A stretch of DNA of 64,000 bases, taken from DSOI01 sp041394885. Lineage in GTDB: Bacteria; Acidobacteriota; Terriglobia; Bryobacterales; Bryobacteraceae. Below, one piece after another: positions 18,198 to 27,400 of the stretch (position 1 is its first letter; every line of letters starts with the position of its first letter). A program made the position numbers and the translations under genes. Under the pieces are notes generated by a model. The model was not told the origin of the DNA. It did not search any database and was given only the letters and a program-made list of their open reading frames with translations. The stretch is from positions 6,018-70,017 of the forward strand of contig JAWKHI010000041.1 in NCBI GenBank assembly GCA_041394885.1, read 5' to 3'.

Positions 18198-18230
18198 AGC
18201 CGTAAGGATATCGCGCCTTCTGTCAGCAAC

Positions 18231-18797
18231 TCAAGGCGGCGTCCCGCCGTCGCCGGGCAGGGCCTTCGGGGTCAGATTCTTCACCCATTCGGGCGGTGCT
18301 CCGCTGTTGTTCTGCCCCGGATCGTATTGCTCCACCAAACGTCCGCTCGACACCTCGCGCAGCTCGTAGTGGACGCCGATTCCCCCATGCACCGTCTCCT
18401 GGTGGAAAGCCACTTGCTCGCCGTCGCGAACGAATCGCCAATTCCAAACCGGCAATCCGTTCCCCGGGTAGATCTTCGCTTGCCCGCGCGAGTAGACCAC
18501 GAATTTCAATGGAATCGGGTACGAAGTGCAGCAATTGGGAAACATCGCGACCCATCCCACTGCGCGGGCGTCCGGGGAAATCCGTACCTGCGCAAAACTC
18601 ACCTGCCCGGGCTCCTTGGTCAGCCGGATCTCCCGTCCATCCGTGGTGACGATTCGCAGCGGCCCCTCTCCGTCGCCCGACGTCGCCGTGTAGGTTCCCC
18701 CGGCTTTCTCCTCCGGTCTCGCCGAAAGCGCCATCGTCAGAGCCATTGTCAACAGTGCCGGCAGAAGCCCGGCGGCCTTTGCCTTGATCATTGCCAT
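18231..18797 (-). CDS. Small secreted protein, unknown
   Basis: A 188-residue protein with an N-terminal hydrophobic signal (LLPALLTMALTMALSA) and a beta-rich body. The central part reads like a short WD/propeller-like or lipocalin-like fragment (RISPDARAVGWVAMFPNCC, VWNWRFVRDGEQVAF), ending in a Pro/Gly tail. I do not recognise the family. It lies 33 bp upstream of the beta-propeller gene in the same direction. A second ATG six bases later is an equally good start. Confidence 0.65.
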   Translation of the reverse strand: MAMIKAKAAGLLPALLTMALTMALSARPEEKAGGTYTATSGDGEGPLRIVTTDGREIRLTKEPGQVSFAQVRISPDARAVGWVAMFPNCCTSYPIPLKFVVYSRGQAKIYPGNGLPVWNWRFVRDGEQVAFHQETVHGGIGVHYELREVSSGRLVEQYDPGQNNSGAPPEWVKNLTPKALPGDGGTPP

Positions 18798-18895
18798 ACC
18801 TGCTTATCGTAGTACTGTCGATTGTTCCGCACCCCTCCAGCGCGGCAGCAATGCCCTCCGCTGAGGGGCTCTCTCTTTCAGGCAAATCCTATGAG

Positions 18896-18920
18896 ACTAG
18901 GGTCTTACACCTAGACTAGG
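18896..18920. promoter_or_regulatory. CTAGG-type inverted/direct repeat upstream of the repeat-peptide gene
   Basis: CTAGG at 18897-18901, its inverse CCTAG at 18910-18914 and CTAGG again at 18916-18920 form an inverted pair plus a direct copy about 80-100 bp before the peptide start. Similar CTAGGG/CCCTA clusters lie before the Tad-like genes at 48071. Such short spaced half-sites resemble LuxR/NarL-type response-regulator operators; that identity is inference. Confidence 0.4.
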
Positions 18921-19000
18921 ATGGGAGAAGTTAGGTTGCCATCAGGTGTTCGCCCGAGGGTGTCATACGGCGATCTCCTGAGATTTCTACGGTGATTTCA

Positions 19001-19192
19001 ATGAAAAGCCTTTTGCTCATCCTGTTCTGCGCGTCTGGTCTGTTCGCCGCCAGCGCCTCTTCCGATATCGTCGGGTTCCCTCCGCCCGATCCCTGGGAGG
19101 CCTCCATTGTCGGATTCCCCCCTCCCGACCCCTGGGAAGCCTCGATCGTAGGATTCCCGCCCCCGGATCCGTGGGAAGCCAAAGTCCGGTAA
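19001..19192 (+). CDS. Secreted 63-residue protein with three 13-residue repeats
   Basis: An N-terminal signal peptide (MKSLLLILFCASGLFAAS, cleavage probably near residue 17-20) is followed almost at once by three tandem copies of IVGFPPPDPWEAS (residues 23-61, the last ending in K) and a VR tail. No other domain is present. Between the copies most codons differ at the third position, but the first 12 residues are identical in all three. The protein is therefore real and constrained. A GTG nine bases upstream is in frame; the ATG at 19001 is preferred because a GGTGA lies five bases before it. I know no family with this repeat. A membrane protein gene follows after 71 bp on the same strand. 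Function unknown; a proteolytically released peptide, surface ligand or small scaffold are possibilities. Confidence 0.75.
   Translation: MKSLLLILFCASGLFAASASSDIVGFPPPDPWEASIVGFPPPDPWEASIVGFPPPDPWEAKVR
19067..19183 (+). repeat. Three 39-bp tandem repeats encoding the peptide repeats
   Basis: Units at 19067-19105, 19106-19144 and 19145-19183. At least ten of the thirteen codons vary between copies, all silently apart from the last codon of unit three (Ser to Lys). This is an old repeat kept by selection on protein sequence and not a recent slippage product. Confidence 0.92.
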
Positions 19193-19263
19193 TCTCCACG
19201 TTCCTTCCAAGACGATCGTCGGCTGGCGAGGCCGTTTAGCACTCTGCCCGGGGACCACTGACC

Positions 19264-19947
19264 ATGGCTCTGTTCTGGCAAGCAACCGGCCTCGCTAGCA
19301 TCATTCTCAGCGCGATGGTGATCTGGAACGCGCTCCGCAACGGTTTCTTTCGCTTTAGCCCCGCCGTCGTGCTCTACTGCGCCATTGTCCTGGCCAGCGA
19401 CTTTCCATCCTTCATCGCCCTCGTCGAACCCGGATGGCTCTTTCCCAAACGGCATCAGTACGTCATTTTTTATTGGACTTGCGAGGCGACCCTGCAGTTG
19501 GCCACCTTCGCCCTCATCGTGGGCCTGTTGGCGCGTCTACTTCCCTATCCCGGCCGGTGGGTCTATCTGTCGTTGGCCGCTTTGGCCTCCACAGTGGTCA
19601 TGGCTACGCTTGCGTATCTAAGTGGCTCCGAAGTCGTATCTCTCTCCGGCGTCATGACGCCTTTGATCCGTAACCTCACCTTCGTGGCCGCGCTCCTCAA
19701 TCTCGTCCTCTGGAGCCTCATCCTCCGGACCCACCCGGTGGACCGGTTGCTCCTCCTGGTCGCCGCCGGCGCCGGGCTTCTCACCGCCGGCAAGACGATC
19801 GGCCATGCGATGCGATGGCTCGCCGGCGTCGATCCCAATATCGTGCTTGCCGGCAACGTTGTGATCGTGGTGACGGGGGTGATTTCACTGCTTGTTTGGT
19901 GGCAGGCTTCCCGCCAACTCAAGAACTTGACAATCACGGTTCCGTAG
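19264..19947 (+). CDS. Polytopic membrane protein, unknown
   Basis: A 227-residue hydrophobic protein with about six or seven predicted membrane spans spread along its length, short loops and no soluble domain. The N-terminal span starts at residue 5 and the last ends near residue 214 before a short cytoplasmic tail. I do not recognise a transporter or enzyme motif. Proteins of this size and topology without annotation are frequent in acidobacterial genomes. It lies 71 bp after the repeat-peptide gene on the same strand, so the two may form an operon, in which case it would be a candidate exporter, receptor or partner. Confidence 0.72.
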   Translation: MALFWQATGLASIILSAMVIWNALRNGFFRFSPAVVLYCAIVLASDFPSFIALVEPGWLFPKRHQYVIFYWTCEATLQLATFALIVGLLARLLPYPGRWVYLSLAALASTVVMATLAYLSGSEVVSLSGVMTPLIRNLTFVAALLNLVLWSLILRTHPVDRLLLLVAAGAGLLTAGKTIGHAMRWLAGVDPNIVLAGNVVIVVTGVISLLVWWQASRQLKNLTITVP

Positions 19948-19992
19948 TACACTAAGGTAGACAAAAATTCCCCCAGGTAGGAGCATTTCGAC

Positions 19993-21351
19993 ATGTCATC
20001 GGAACTCAAGCGAAGAGACTTTTTCATGCGGGCTAGCGGCGCGGGCGCTGTCCTGGCAACCAGCGCATTCGCGGCGCCGGCCAACAAGACCATGGGACGC
20101 GTCATTGGCGCCAATGACCGCATCAACGTCGGCGTCATCGGTACAGGCGGCCGCGGCACTTACGTCTCACGCGAGTTCGCCAAAGCCGGTTCGGGCGAAG
20201 GCAACGCTCAGGTCATCGCCGTTTGTGACGTCTATCAGAAGCGCGTCAACCGGAACAAGGAATTTCATTCCCAGGATGGCAAGAAAGTCGACGCCTACCT
20301 CGACTATCGCGAAGTCCTCGGCCGGTCCGACATCGACGCCGTCATCGTCGCCACGCCCGATCACTGGCACGCACCCATCGCGATTGCCGCCATGCAGTCC
20401 GGCAAAGATGTCTATCTGGAAAAGCCGATGTGCCACACCGTCGACGAAGCCCGCCAACTCGTCGAAACCGTGAAGGAGACCAAGCGAGTCCTCCAGGTCG
20501 GCTCGCAGACCACCTCCGGCGATCAGTGGGCCCAGGCACGTAAGGCCATCGCCGACGGCATGCTCGGCAAGATGATTCTGAGCCAGGGCTCTTACCATCG
20601 CAATTCGGTGGAAGGGGAATGGAACTGGCCCATCGACGCAGGCGCCGGGCCCGACAAGAAGGGCGAGGACTTCATCGATTGGAAGATGTGGCTCGGCAAT
20701 GCCCAAAAGCGCTCCTGGGATCCGGACCGCTTCTTCCGCTTCCGCAAGTATTGGGATTACTCCGGCGGCATTGCCACCGATCTGTTCTACCACGTCGTCG
20801 CGCCGATGAACATCTGCTGGGGCAATCCGCAGTTCCCGGCCAAAGTGACTTCCGGCGGCGGCAAGTACGTGTTCACCAATGATCGCGAAGTGCCCGACAC
20901 CTTCCACCTGATCGGCGAGTATGACTCCGGACACTCGATCGTTCTCAGTTCGTCCATGGCGAACTCACAGCACATCCCCGGTCTGATTCGGGGGCACGGC
21001 GCCTCGCTCATCATGGTGGAGCATGGCCGTTTCGAAGGCTTCGCTCCTTACATCACCCTCAAAGCCGAACGCGACCGCCGCTCAAAGAAATACGTCGTGC
21101 CGGAACTCGAGGACAAGTACAAGGGCCAGGACGAAATCAAGATCCCGGTTCAGGAAAACAACACCATGCAGACGCACGTGTTGAACTTCTTGAGCTGCAT
21201 GCGCACACGGCAGAAGCCCACCCTCGACGTCGAGACCGGCGCCCGCGCCCAGGTCCTCATTTCCATGGCCGTCCAGAGCGTCCGCGAAGGCCGTGTGCTT
21301 TATTTCGACGACAAGAACTGGAAAGTGGTCCCCAAGGCCCCCCGAGCCTGA
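19993..21351 (+). CDS. Tat-exported Gfo/Idh/MocA family oxidoreductase
   Basis: A 452-residue oxidoreductase with a twin-arginine leader (KRRDFFMRASGAGAVLA), then the NAD(P)-binding Rossmann motif GVIGTGGRG and the family signature EKPMCHT near residue 143. The C-terminal alpha/beta domain contains the usual substrate-facing His/Asp stretches. Exported members with bound NADP are typical of sugar-modifying enzymes in Acidobacteria and Planctomycetes. A TAGGAG ribosome site lies 11 bases before the ATG. Substrate unknown. Confidence 0.92.
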   Translation: MSSELKRRDFFMRASGAGAVLATSAFAAPANKTMGRVIGANDRINVGVIGTGGRGTYVSREFAKAGSGEGNAQVIAVCDVYQKRVNRNKEFHSQDGKKVDAYLDYREVLGRSDIDAVIVATPDHWHAPIAIAAMQSGKDVYLEKPMCHTVDEARQLVETVKETKRVLQVGSQTTSGDQWAQARKAIADGMLGKMILSQGSYHRNSVEGEWNWPIDAGAGPDKKGEDFIDWKMWLGNAQKRSWDPDRFFRFRKYWDYSGGIATDLFYHVVAPMNICWGNPQFPAKVTSGGGKYVFTNDREVPDTFHLIGEYDSGHSIVLSSSMANSQHIPGLIRGHGASLIMVEHGRFEGFAPYITLKAERDRRSKKYVVPELEDKYKGQDEIKIPVQENNTMQTHVLNFLSCMRTRQKPTLDVETGARAQVLISMAVQSVREGRVLYFDDKNWKVVPKAPRA

Positions 21352-21375
21352 TCCGGTAAGACGCGCCTTCCGGTT

Positions 21376-22002
21376 GTGCGGCCTTTCCTGATCGGCATCG
21401 CCGGACCGTCGGGTTCCGGCAAAACCTACCTCGCAAAGCGCTTGGCTCTCACCCAGCCAAGCGCTTTTTCCTTTCTCTCTCTGGACAACTACTACCTTCC
21501 TCTCGATCACCTCTCACCCGCCGAGCGCGACGCGGTGAACTTCGATCATCCCGACGCCATCGATTGGCCGCTGGCCGCCCGCCATCTCGAGATGCTCGCC
21601 AACGGCCACCCCGTTCAAGCGCCGGGCTACCGGTTTGACCTTCACACCCGTGGTCCAGCCGGGGAACCGATTCAACCGCGCGAGCATCTTCTGGTGGAGG
21701 GCATCCTCGCCCTGCATGAGGAATCGGTCCGCCGCCAACTGCACCTCAAGATCTACGTCGAAACCCCCGGCGGCGAGTGCTTCCGGCGCCGCCTGGACCG
21801 CGACTGCCGCGAACGTGGGCGCACTCCCGAATCGGTGGAACGGCAGTTTCGCGCCACCGTCGATCCAATGGCCCGGCAGTTCGTTCTGCCCTCGCGCCAG
21901 TGGGCGGACCTGATCGTCTCCGGCGACGCTGTCGTCGAGCAAAGCGTCCGCTCGATTTCCGCTGCCATCCAGAAACGGCGGAACAAACCTGCGGGATACT
22001 AA
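21376..22002 (+). CDS. udk: Uridine kinase
   Basis: A 208-residue P-loop kinase of the uridine kinase/phosphoribulokinase family: Walker A GPSGSGKT at residues 10-17, LDNYYLPLDHL substrate loop, the FDHPDAIDW motif and RRLDRDCRERGRT lid region. It phosphorylates uridine and cytidine in pyrimidine salvage. The start is GTG at 21376, the only one that keeps the P-loop at its normal distance. A strong terminator-like hairpin sits inside codons 20-31. serS follows 6 bp after the stop, suggesting co-transcription. Confidence 0.9.
   Translation: MRPFLIGIAGPSGSGKTYLAKRLALTQPSAFSFLSLDNYYLPLDHLSPAERDAVNFDHPDAIDWPLAARHLEMLANGHPVQAPGYRFDLHTRGPAGEPIQPREHLLVEGILALHEESVRRQLHLKIYVETPGGECFRRRLDRDCRERGRTPESVERQFRATVDPMARQFVLPSRQWADLIVSGDAVVEQSVRSISAAIQKRRNKPAGY
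21435..21469 (+). terminator. Terminator-like hairpin within the udk coding sequence
   Basis: A perfect 13-bp stem (21435-21447 with 21455-21467), a seven-base loop and a five-T run form a textbook intrinsic terminator shape. It is 84 bp after the stop of the upstream oxidoreductase and 60 bp into udk. It could end the upstream transcript or act as an attenuator; coding constraint alone would not demand 13 paired bases. Confidence 0.6.
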
Positions 22003-22008
22003 AACAAA

Positions 22009-23292
22009 ATGCACGACCTTGGTTTTTTTAGAAGCAACCTCGAAGACGCCGCCGCACGCTTGGCGCTACGCGGCTTCACGCTCGATATCGCCGCCTTTGC
22101 CGATCTCGATTCCCGCCGCCGCGCGGCGCTCACCGAAGTCGAGCAACTCAAGGCGCAGAAGAACACCGCCAGCGCCGAGATAGGCAAGCTCAAGAAGCAG
22201 GGCGTCGACACCGGGGAGGCCCAAGCGAAGGTCCGCGAAATCGGCGACCGGATCACGGAACTCGACCGGTCCACCGAGGCGCTCGATCAGGAATATCGCG
22301 ATCAACTCGCGCGAATCCCGAACCTGGCTCACGAGAGCGTCCCGGCCGGCGGGGGCGAGAAGGACAACGTCGTCATCCACGCCTGGGGTAAGCCTACCGA
22401 GTTCTCCTTCGAGCCGAAACCCCACTGGGAACTGGGGCCGCAGATCGGCATTCTCGACACCGAACGGGCGGCCAAGATCACCGGCGCGCGCTTTGCCGTC
22501 TACATGGGAGCCGGCGCCAAACTGGAACGGGCTCTCATCAATTTCATGCTCGACGTCCACACCCGCGAGCACGGCTACAAAGAGGTGTTGCCGCCGTTCG
22601 TCGTGAATTCAGCGAGCCTGTTCGGCACTGGACAGTTGCCGAAATTCGCCGACGATCTGTTCAAGCTCGAAGGCACCGACTATTGGCTCGCGCCCACCGC
22701 CGAGGTGCCGGTGACGAATCTTTATCGCGACGAAACTCTCGATGCCGATGCCCTGCCCATCAGCCTCTGTGCCTACACGCCGTGCTTCCGCAGCGAAGCC
22801 GGATCCTATGGCCGCGACGTACGCGGCATCATCCGCCAGCACCAGTTTCAGAAAGTGGAACTGGTGAAATTCGCCCGGCCCGAACAGAGCTATGAGCAAC
22901 TCGAACAACTCACCGCCGACGCCGAGGACATCCTGAAGCGGCTGGAACTCCCCTTCCGCCGCATCGTTTTGTGCACCGGCGATATGGGCTTTTCGAGCGC
23001 CAAGACCTACGACCTTGAAGTCTGGCTCCCTGGTCTCAACGAATACAAGGAAATATCTTCCTGTTCCAATTTCGAGGCCTTCCAAGCTCGCCGGGCGGGT
23101 ATCCGCTGCAAGGCGGCCAAGGGTAAGTCCGAATTCGCCCACACACTCAACGGCAGCGGACTCGCGGTGGGACGCACCTGGCTGGCAGTCCTCGAGAACA
23201 ATCAACAGGCCGATGGAGGCGTCTCCATCCCGGCCGCGTTGCGGCCCTACCTTCAGGCTGAGCGTATCGACCCCGGCGGCAACCTGGTTTGA
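22009..23292 (+). CDS. serS: Seryl-tRNA synthetase
   Basis: A 427-residue class II aminoacyl-tRNA synthetase. The N-terminal coiled-coil arm (residues about 30-105) binds tRNA-Ser. The catalytic core has motif 2 (CFRSEAGSYGRDVRGIIRQH) and motif 3 (GSGLAVGRTWLAVLE with its Arg). Length is normal for the bacterial type. It starts 6 bp after udk and ends 4 bp before the metallophosphoesterase, so all three are probably on one transcript. Confidence 0.97.
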   Translation: MHDLGFFRSNLEDAAARLALRGFTLDIAAFADLDSRRRAALTEVEQLKAQKNTASAEIGKLKKQGVDTGEAQAKVREIGDRITELDRSTEALDQEYRDQLARIPNLAHESVPAGGGEKDNVVIHAWGKPTEFSFEPKPHWELGPQIGILDTERAAKITGARFAVYMGAGAKLERALINFMLDVHTREHGYKEVLPPFVVNSASLFGTGQLPKFADDLFKLEGTDYWLAPTAEVPVTNLYRDETLDADALPISLCAYTPCFRSEAGSYGRDVRGIIRQHQFQKVELVKFARPEQSYEQLEQLTADAEDILKRLELPFRRIVLCTGDMGFSSAKTYDLEVWLPGLNEYKEISSCSNFEAFQARRAGIRCKAAKGKSEFAHTLNGSGLAVGRTWLAVLENNQQADGGVSIPAALRPYLQAERIDPGGNLV

Positions 23293-23296
23293 GGCC

Positions 23297-24400
23297 ATGC
23301 TCACCCGCCGCTGCTTCCTCGGAGCCGCGCCCCTGGCCGCCGCCCAGCCGGCCACCCAGAGGTTGCGCCTGTGGACCTTCTCCGACGCGCACGTCGGCAC
23401 CGACATGCGGTTCGGCCGCGAGAGCCTAGCCACCGCGCTCCGTCAGTCCGAGCGGGACTTCGAGTGGGATCTCGCGCTCGATCTCGGCGACATGTCCGGC
23501 GGCCAGTCCACGCCCGAAGATAGCGAAGGTGAACAGATCGTCCGCCAGTTCGCGGCGATGCGCAACCACGCCCGCGAGCAGGTCTATAGCCTGTGCGGTA
23601 ACCATGACCGTTCCGGGCTCGGCGAGCCGCCGAATCACTGGTGGCGCAAGTGGGTGGATCCAACCGGCGAGCATTCCCGCTTCTCTCGCGTCGACCCCGC
23701 CAACCGCCCCCATGCCATCGAAGGGACTTGGGAGCGTTATTCGTTTCAAGTGGGCAATCTCTTGTTTCTGATGATGAGCGACATCAATGAGCCCACGCAG
23801 AAAATCGGCCGCGGGCCTCTCGGAGGCAATCCCGGCGGTGTCGTGTCCGGCGAGACTTTCGCGTGGTGGAAAAAGATGGTGGAGGCCAATCAGGATAAGA
23901 TCATCGTCTCCGCCCATCACTACCTGCTCAAGAACACCACAGTCGCCACCGGCGATTGGGAAGGCATGCGTCGCGACGCCAATGGCCGCTGGGTCTCCCA
24001 TTACCACGGCTACAAAGAGCAAGGCACGCCGATTGGCGCATCGTATCTGTATTGGGTTGACAGCCGGCCCGGCGGGCAGGCGTTCGAACGCTACCTGGCC
24101 GATCATCCAGGCGCCATCGACATCTGGCTTGGCGGTCACACCCACACCAACCCGGACGACACCTACGGAGGCAAGTCCCACATTGAGCGCAAGTGGGGCG
24201 TCTGGTTCGTCAACGTCAGCCCGCTGACGCGGTATCACGTGCGCAGTACATCGATCCCCATGAGCCGTGTCTGGACCATCGAGGGAGACCGGGCTCTGGT
24301 GCGATGCTATCTACACACCGCGGACCACGCCCCCCAAGGCTGGTACGGCATGGCCGAACGGCGGCTACAAATGGCCAAGACGTTCCGCCTGGACCGCTAA
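23297..24400 (+). CDS. Exported calcineurin-like metallophosphoesterase
   Basis: A 367-residue metallophosphoesterase with the dinuclear metal motifs in order: FSDAHVG, DLGDMSGG, CGNHDRSG, SAHHYL and GGHTHTN. The N-terminus (LTRRCFLGAAPLAAAQ) resembles a short Tat or Sec signal, so activity outside the cytoplasm is likely. I placed the start at the ATG at 23297, four bases after serS; a longer frame to 23015 reads through serS in another frame and carries no homology. Substrate cannot be deduced. It converges with the TonB-dependent receptor. Confidence 0.88.
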   Translation: MLTRRCFLGAAPLAAAQPATQRLRLWTFSDAHVGTDMRFGRESLATALRQSERDFEWDLALDLGDMSGGQSTPEDSEGEQIVRQFAAMRNHAREQVYSLCGNHDRSGLGEPPNHWWRKWVDPTGEHSRFSRVDPANRPHAIEGTWERYSFQVGNLLFLMMSDINEPTQKIGRGPLGGNPGGVVSGETFAWWKKMVEANQDKIIVSAHHYLLKNTTVATGDWEGMRRDANGRWVSHYHGYKEQGTPIGASYLYWVDSRPGGQAFERYLADHPGAIDIWLGGHTHTNPDDTYGGKSHIERKWGVWFVNVSPLTRYHVRSTSIPMSRVWTIEGDRALVRCYLHTADHAPQGWYGMAERRLQMAKTFRLDR

Positions 24401-24416
24401 CGCGAACCCCTGGGCC

Positions 24417-27400
24417 TCAAAGGCCAGACGCAGCCCCAGTGCGCGCCTGGCATCGAGCGCCGATGTGATTCTCCCGAAGTTCGCGTTTATGTTCTGGCCC
24501 GCGCGGTTCGGCGAGAAGCCCGCTGACGTTCGGGTTGTTGTAGTTCACCGTGTTCAACGCGTTGAACATCTCCCACCGGCATTCGAGCCGATATCGCTCC
24601 AGGAACGAAAACGTCTTGAACAACGAGAAGCTCACATCCACCAGTCCCGGGCCGCGCGTGGTGGGCAAGGTCCGTGGAGCATTGCCTATCGTGAAATCGG
24701 CCGGGTTTCGAAACGCATCGGTGTCGAACCAACGCACCGGCGTCCGGTCCGAAGCGGGCAGCGTCGGATCGCGCACCACATCGGGATACGGAATGCCAGT
24801 GAAGTTGTTCGATCCGCGAATGGCCAGCGGTTGACCGGTTTGGAAGGTCCCGATGCCGTTCACCTGCCAGCCGCCCAGAAATCCGTTCACCACTTTGTGT
24901 GCGTCGCCCAGCACCGCTTTGCCCCGGCCCACCGGCAGCTCATACACTCCGGAGACCACCAGCCGCTGCGACACGTCATCCTGATCGATCGCACGGTCGA
25001 TACGCCGGTTGAAGCGGCCGAGACGATACTCGTTCTCGCACGAGCCGCCCGAGTTGCCCCCGCCGATGGCGCTGCACTCGCTGATCAGCTTCGAATTGGT
25101 GTAGGTGGCCAGCAGTGACAATCCTTGCGCGAAGCGCTTTTCCATGAATAACTGGAACGAGTGGTACGACGTGGATAGATTCGTCGCCGCCCACGTGGAA
25201 ACCGTCAGGTAGTCCGGAAAAGGCTTGAGCAACTGGGATCGCGCCACCCGCGCGCCCGAGAGCGCGCCGGACCTGATCTGCCCGAAGAACGGATTCGGAA
25301 CCTGATCCTGCAGGGACAACCCAAGCGAGAAGTACGCCGGATCGAGATCGTTGAGGTCATAATTGCCGCCGAACAGCTTCGTCCCCTTCGATCCCGCGTA
25401 CACTGCCGAAACCACCCATCCGCCAGGAAGCGCCTGCTGCAGCGTGAAATTCCATTGCTGCATGTACGGGGCCGGCGCGTTGCGATCCTGATACCGCACG
25501 TCGAAGCCGCGAAATGCCGTCGGTCCGCCCGCCGCGCCGGTCGGCTGCAGCAACGATGGTGGCCCCTCGCTGAATTTAAAGGCACGGAATGGACCGCCGC
25601 CCGGCGCCACGAATGGCGTGTCCACCGAAAATCCGAACGCATTCGTGTTGTCCGGCACGATGTTGCCGCTCTCGAGTTGTGTGTAGATCAAGCCGTAAGC
25701 CGCGCGGACCGCCGTCTTGCCGTTCCCCCGCGGATCCCAGGCAAACCCCACCCGCGGACCGAAGTTGTTCTTATCCAAATCCACGAAATGCTTCGGTTCC
25801 GAGGTGCCCGCGTACTTCAGCACGCCGGCCATGTTCGTTTCCGGATTGAGCACGAATGGATCGAAATTGGTGTGGCGGTTGTGTAGCTCGGTAGGCCCGA
25901 AGCTCGCGTCGTACCGTAGCCCCAGATTCAGCGTGAGCGTGCGCGTTACTTTCCAGTCGTCCTGGAAATACCCGGCGAAAGGCTGAGCGCGGAATTGGAA
26001 GAACGGCCGTACGCCCAGGCTGCCACCCGAGACCTCGCCGAGCAGATAGGTCGCCATGCCGAACCCGGTTCCCGCCGGCGCTTGCGGATTGCCCGTCAGC
26101 GCCGCGCTGAAATCGTACACGCCGGACGGGTTCAACCGGTTGATGAAGCTCAATCGCCACCACCGCAGGTCGACGCCCGTTTTGAAGTTGTGCTTGCCGT
26201 GAATCCAGTTGAGCGTGTCGGAAAGCTGGAACACCTGTTGCGCGCGCAGCCCGCCCGAAAAGCTCGGATTGCCGATCGACAACAACCCCGCCACCCGCAC
26301 CGGGGGAAACGCGTCCTGCGGAATGATCGACGGATAGCCGAGCTTGGCCGGCCACCCCTGGTCAAACGAAGGATGCAGGAACGGCAGCCATTGCCGCGTG
26401 ATTCCGCCGCGGAATTCGTTCAGGAGATTCGGCGCCAGCGTCCGCGTGTAGTTCAGCGTTGCGTTGTGGTTGTCGCGCTGGTCATTGCGCGCCGCCGGGT
26501 CCGCCGCGCCCAGTCCCCATCCGCGGTCCTCGCGCGTGTTGCGCGTTCCCGAATAGCGGACGAAAACCGTGTCCATATCGGTGAAGCGATGATCCACCCG
26601 GATGTTCGTCACTCCCTGATCGGAAATCGATCCAACGAGCGAGACGAAGTTGTTCGCGTTGGTGAATGCGTTGGTCGGGGTCGCGTTCGGCAGCGGCATG
26701 TACTCGAGCGCTTTCAACGCCAGAGGATCCATCCGGCTGCGCGGCACCATGCTGCCCGGAAGCGGCTGCCGGATGAATCCGGACCCGTTCGGGTTGGCCG
26801 CGGTGGTCGCCGGATCGAACAACGGCCAAAGGTTGCCGCGCGCGTCTCGCGAATTCGTGAAGTCGCCCACTCGCTCTTGCGGCGTCGCCACGGTACCGAT
26901 GCGCGGTGCGCCCGTCGAACGCCACCGCCACTGCTCGTAGCCGGCGAAAAAGAAGGTGCGGTTGCGGCCGTCATAAACCTTCGGGATCCGCACCGGGCCG
27001 CCAATCGTTCCGCCGAACTGGTTGTACCGCAATACCTGCTTGATCCGTCCGGTGCGGCTATCCGGCTGCGTGGAAAACGCGTTCCGCGCGTCCATCGCGT
27101 CGTTGCGGACAAACTCGTAGAGCGACCCGTGAAACTCATTCGTGCCGGACTTGGTCACCGCGTTCACCACGCCGCCCGCCGTCTGGCCGTATTCCGCTTT
27201 CAGGCCATTGGTTTCCACGCGAAACTCTTCCACCGCGTCCACCAGCGGAACCACGGAGATCTCGTTGTGAACCGCGGCCGCGTTGGAGACGCCGTCGAGC
27301 ATGAACTGGTTGCCGTAGGAAGGGCCGCCGTTGATGCGCATCTGCGAGAAGCCCTGGTTGCTGATCTCGCCGAACCCGTCTGTCGCCTTGGAACGCGGCG

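Noticed and set aside
19067..19183. Possible CRISPR or other DNA-level repeat array
   Set aside because: Units abut without spacers, the period is a multiple of three, and differences are silent codon changes, so this is a protein repeat.
19927..19953. TTGACA...TACACT as a sigma-70 promoter for the Tat oxidoreductase
   Set aside because: The spacing is only 15 bases and the -10 box is weak. It begins within the last codons of the membrane-protein gene, so it was not listed.
24369..24417. Extending the first receptor in the shifted frame to a stop near 24369
   Set aside because: It would overrun the end of the convergent metallophosphoesterase and still lack the terminal aromatic residue of these receptors.
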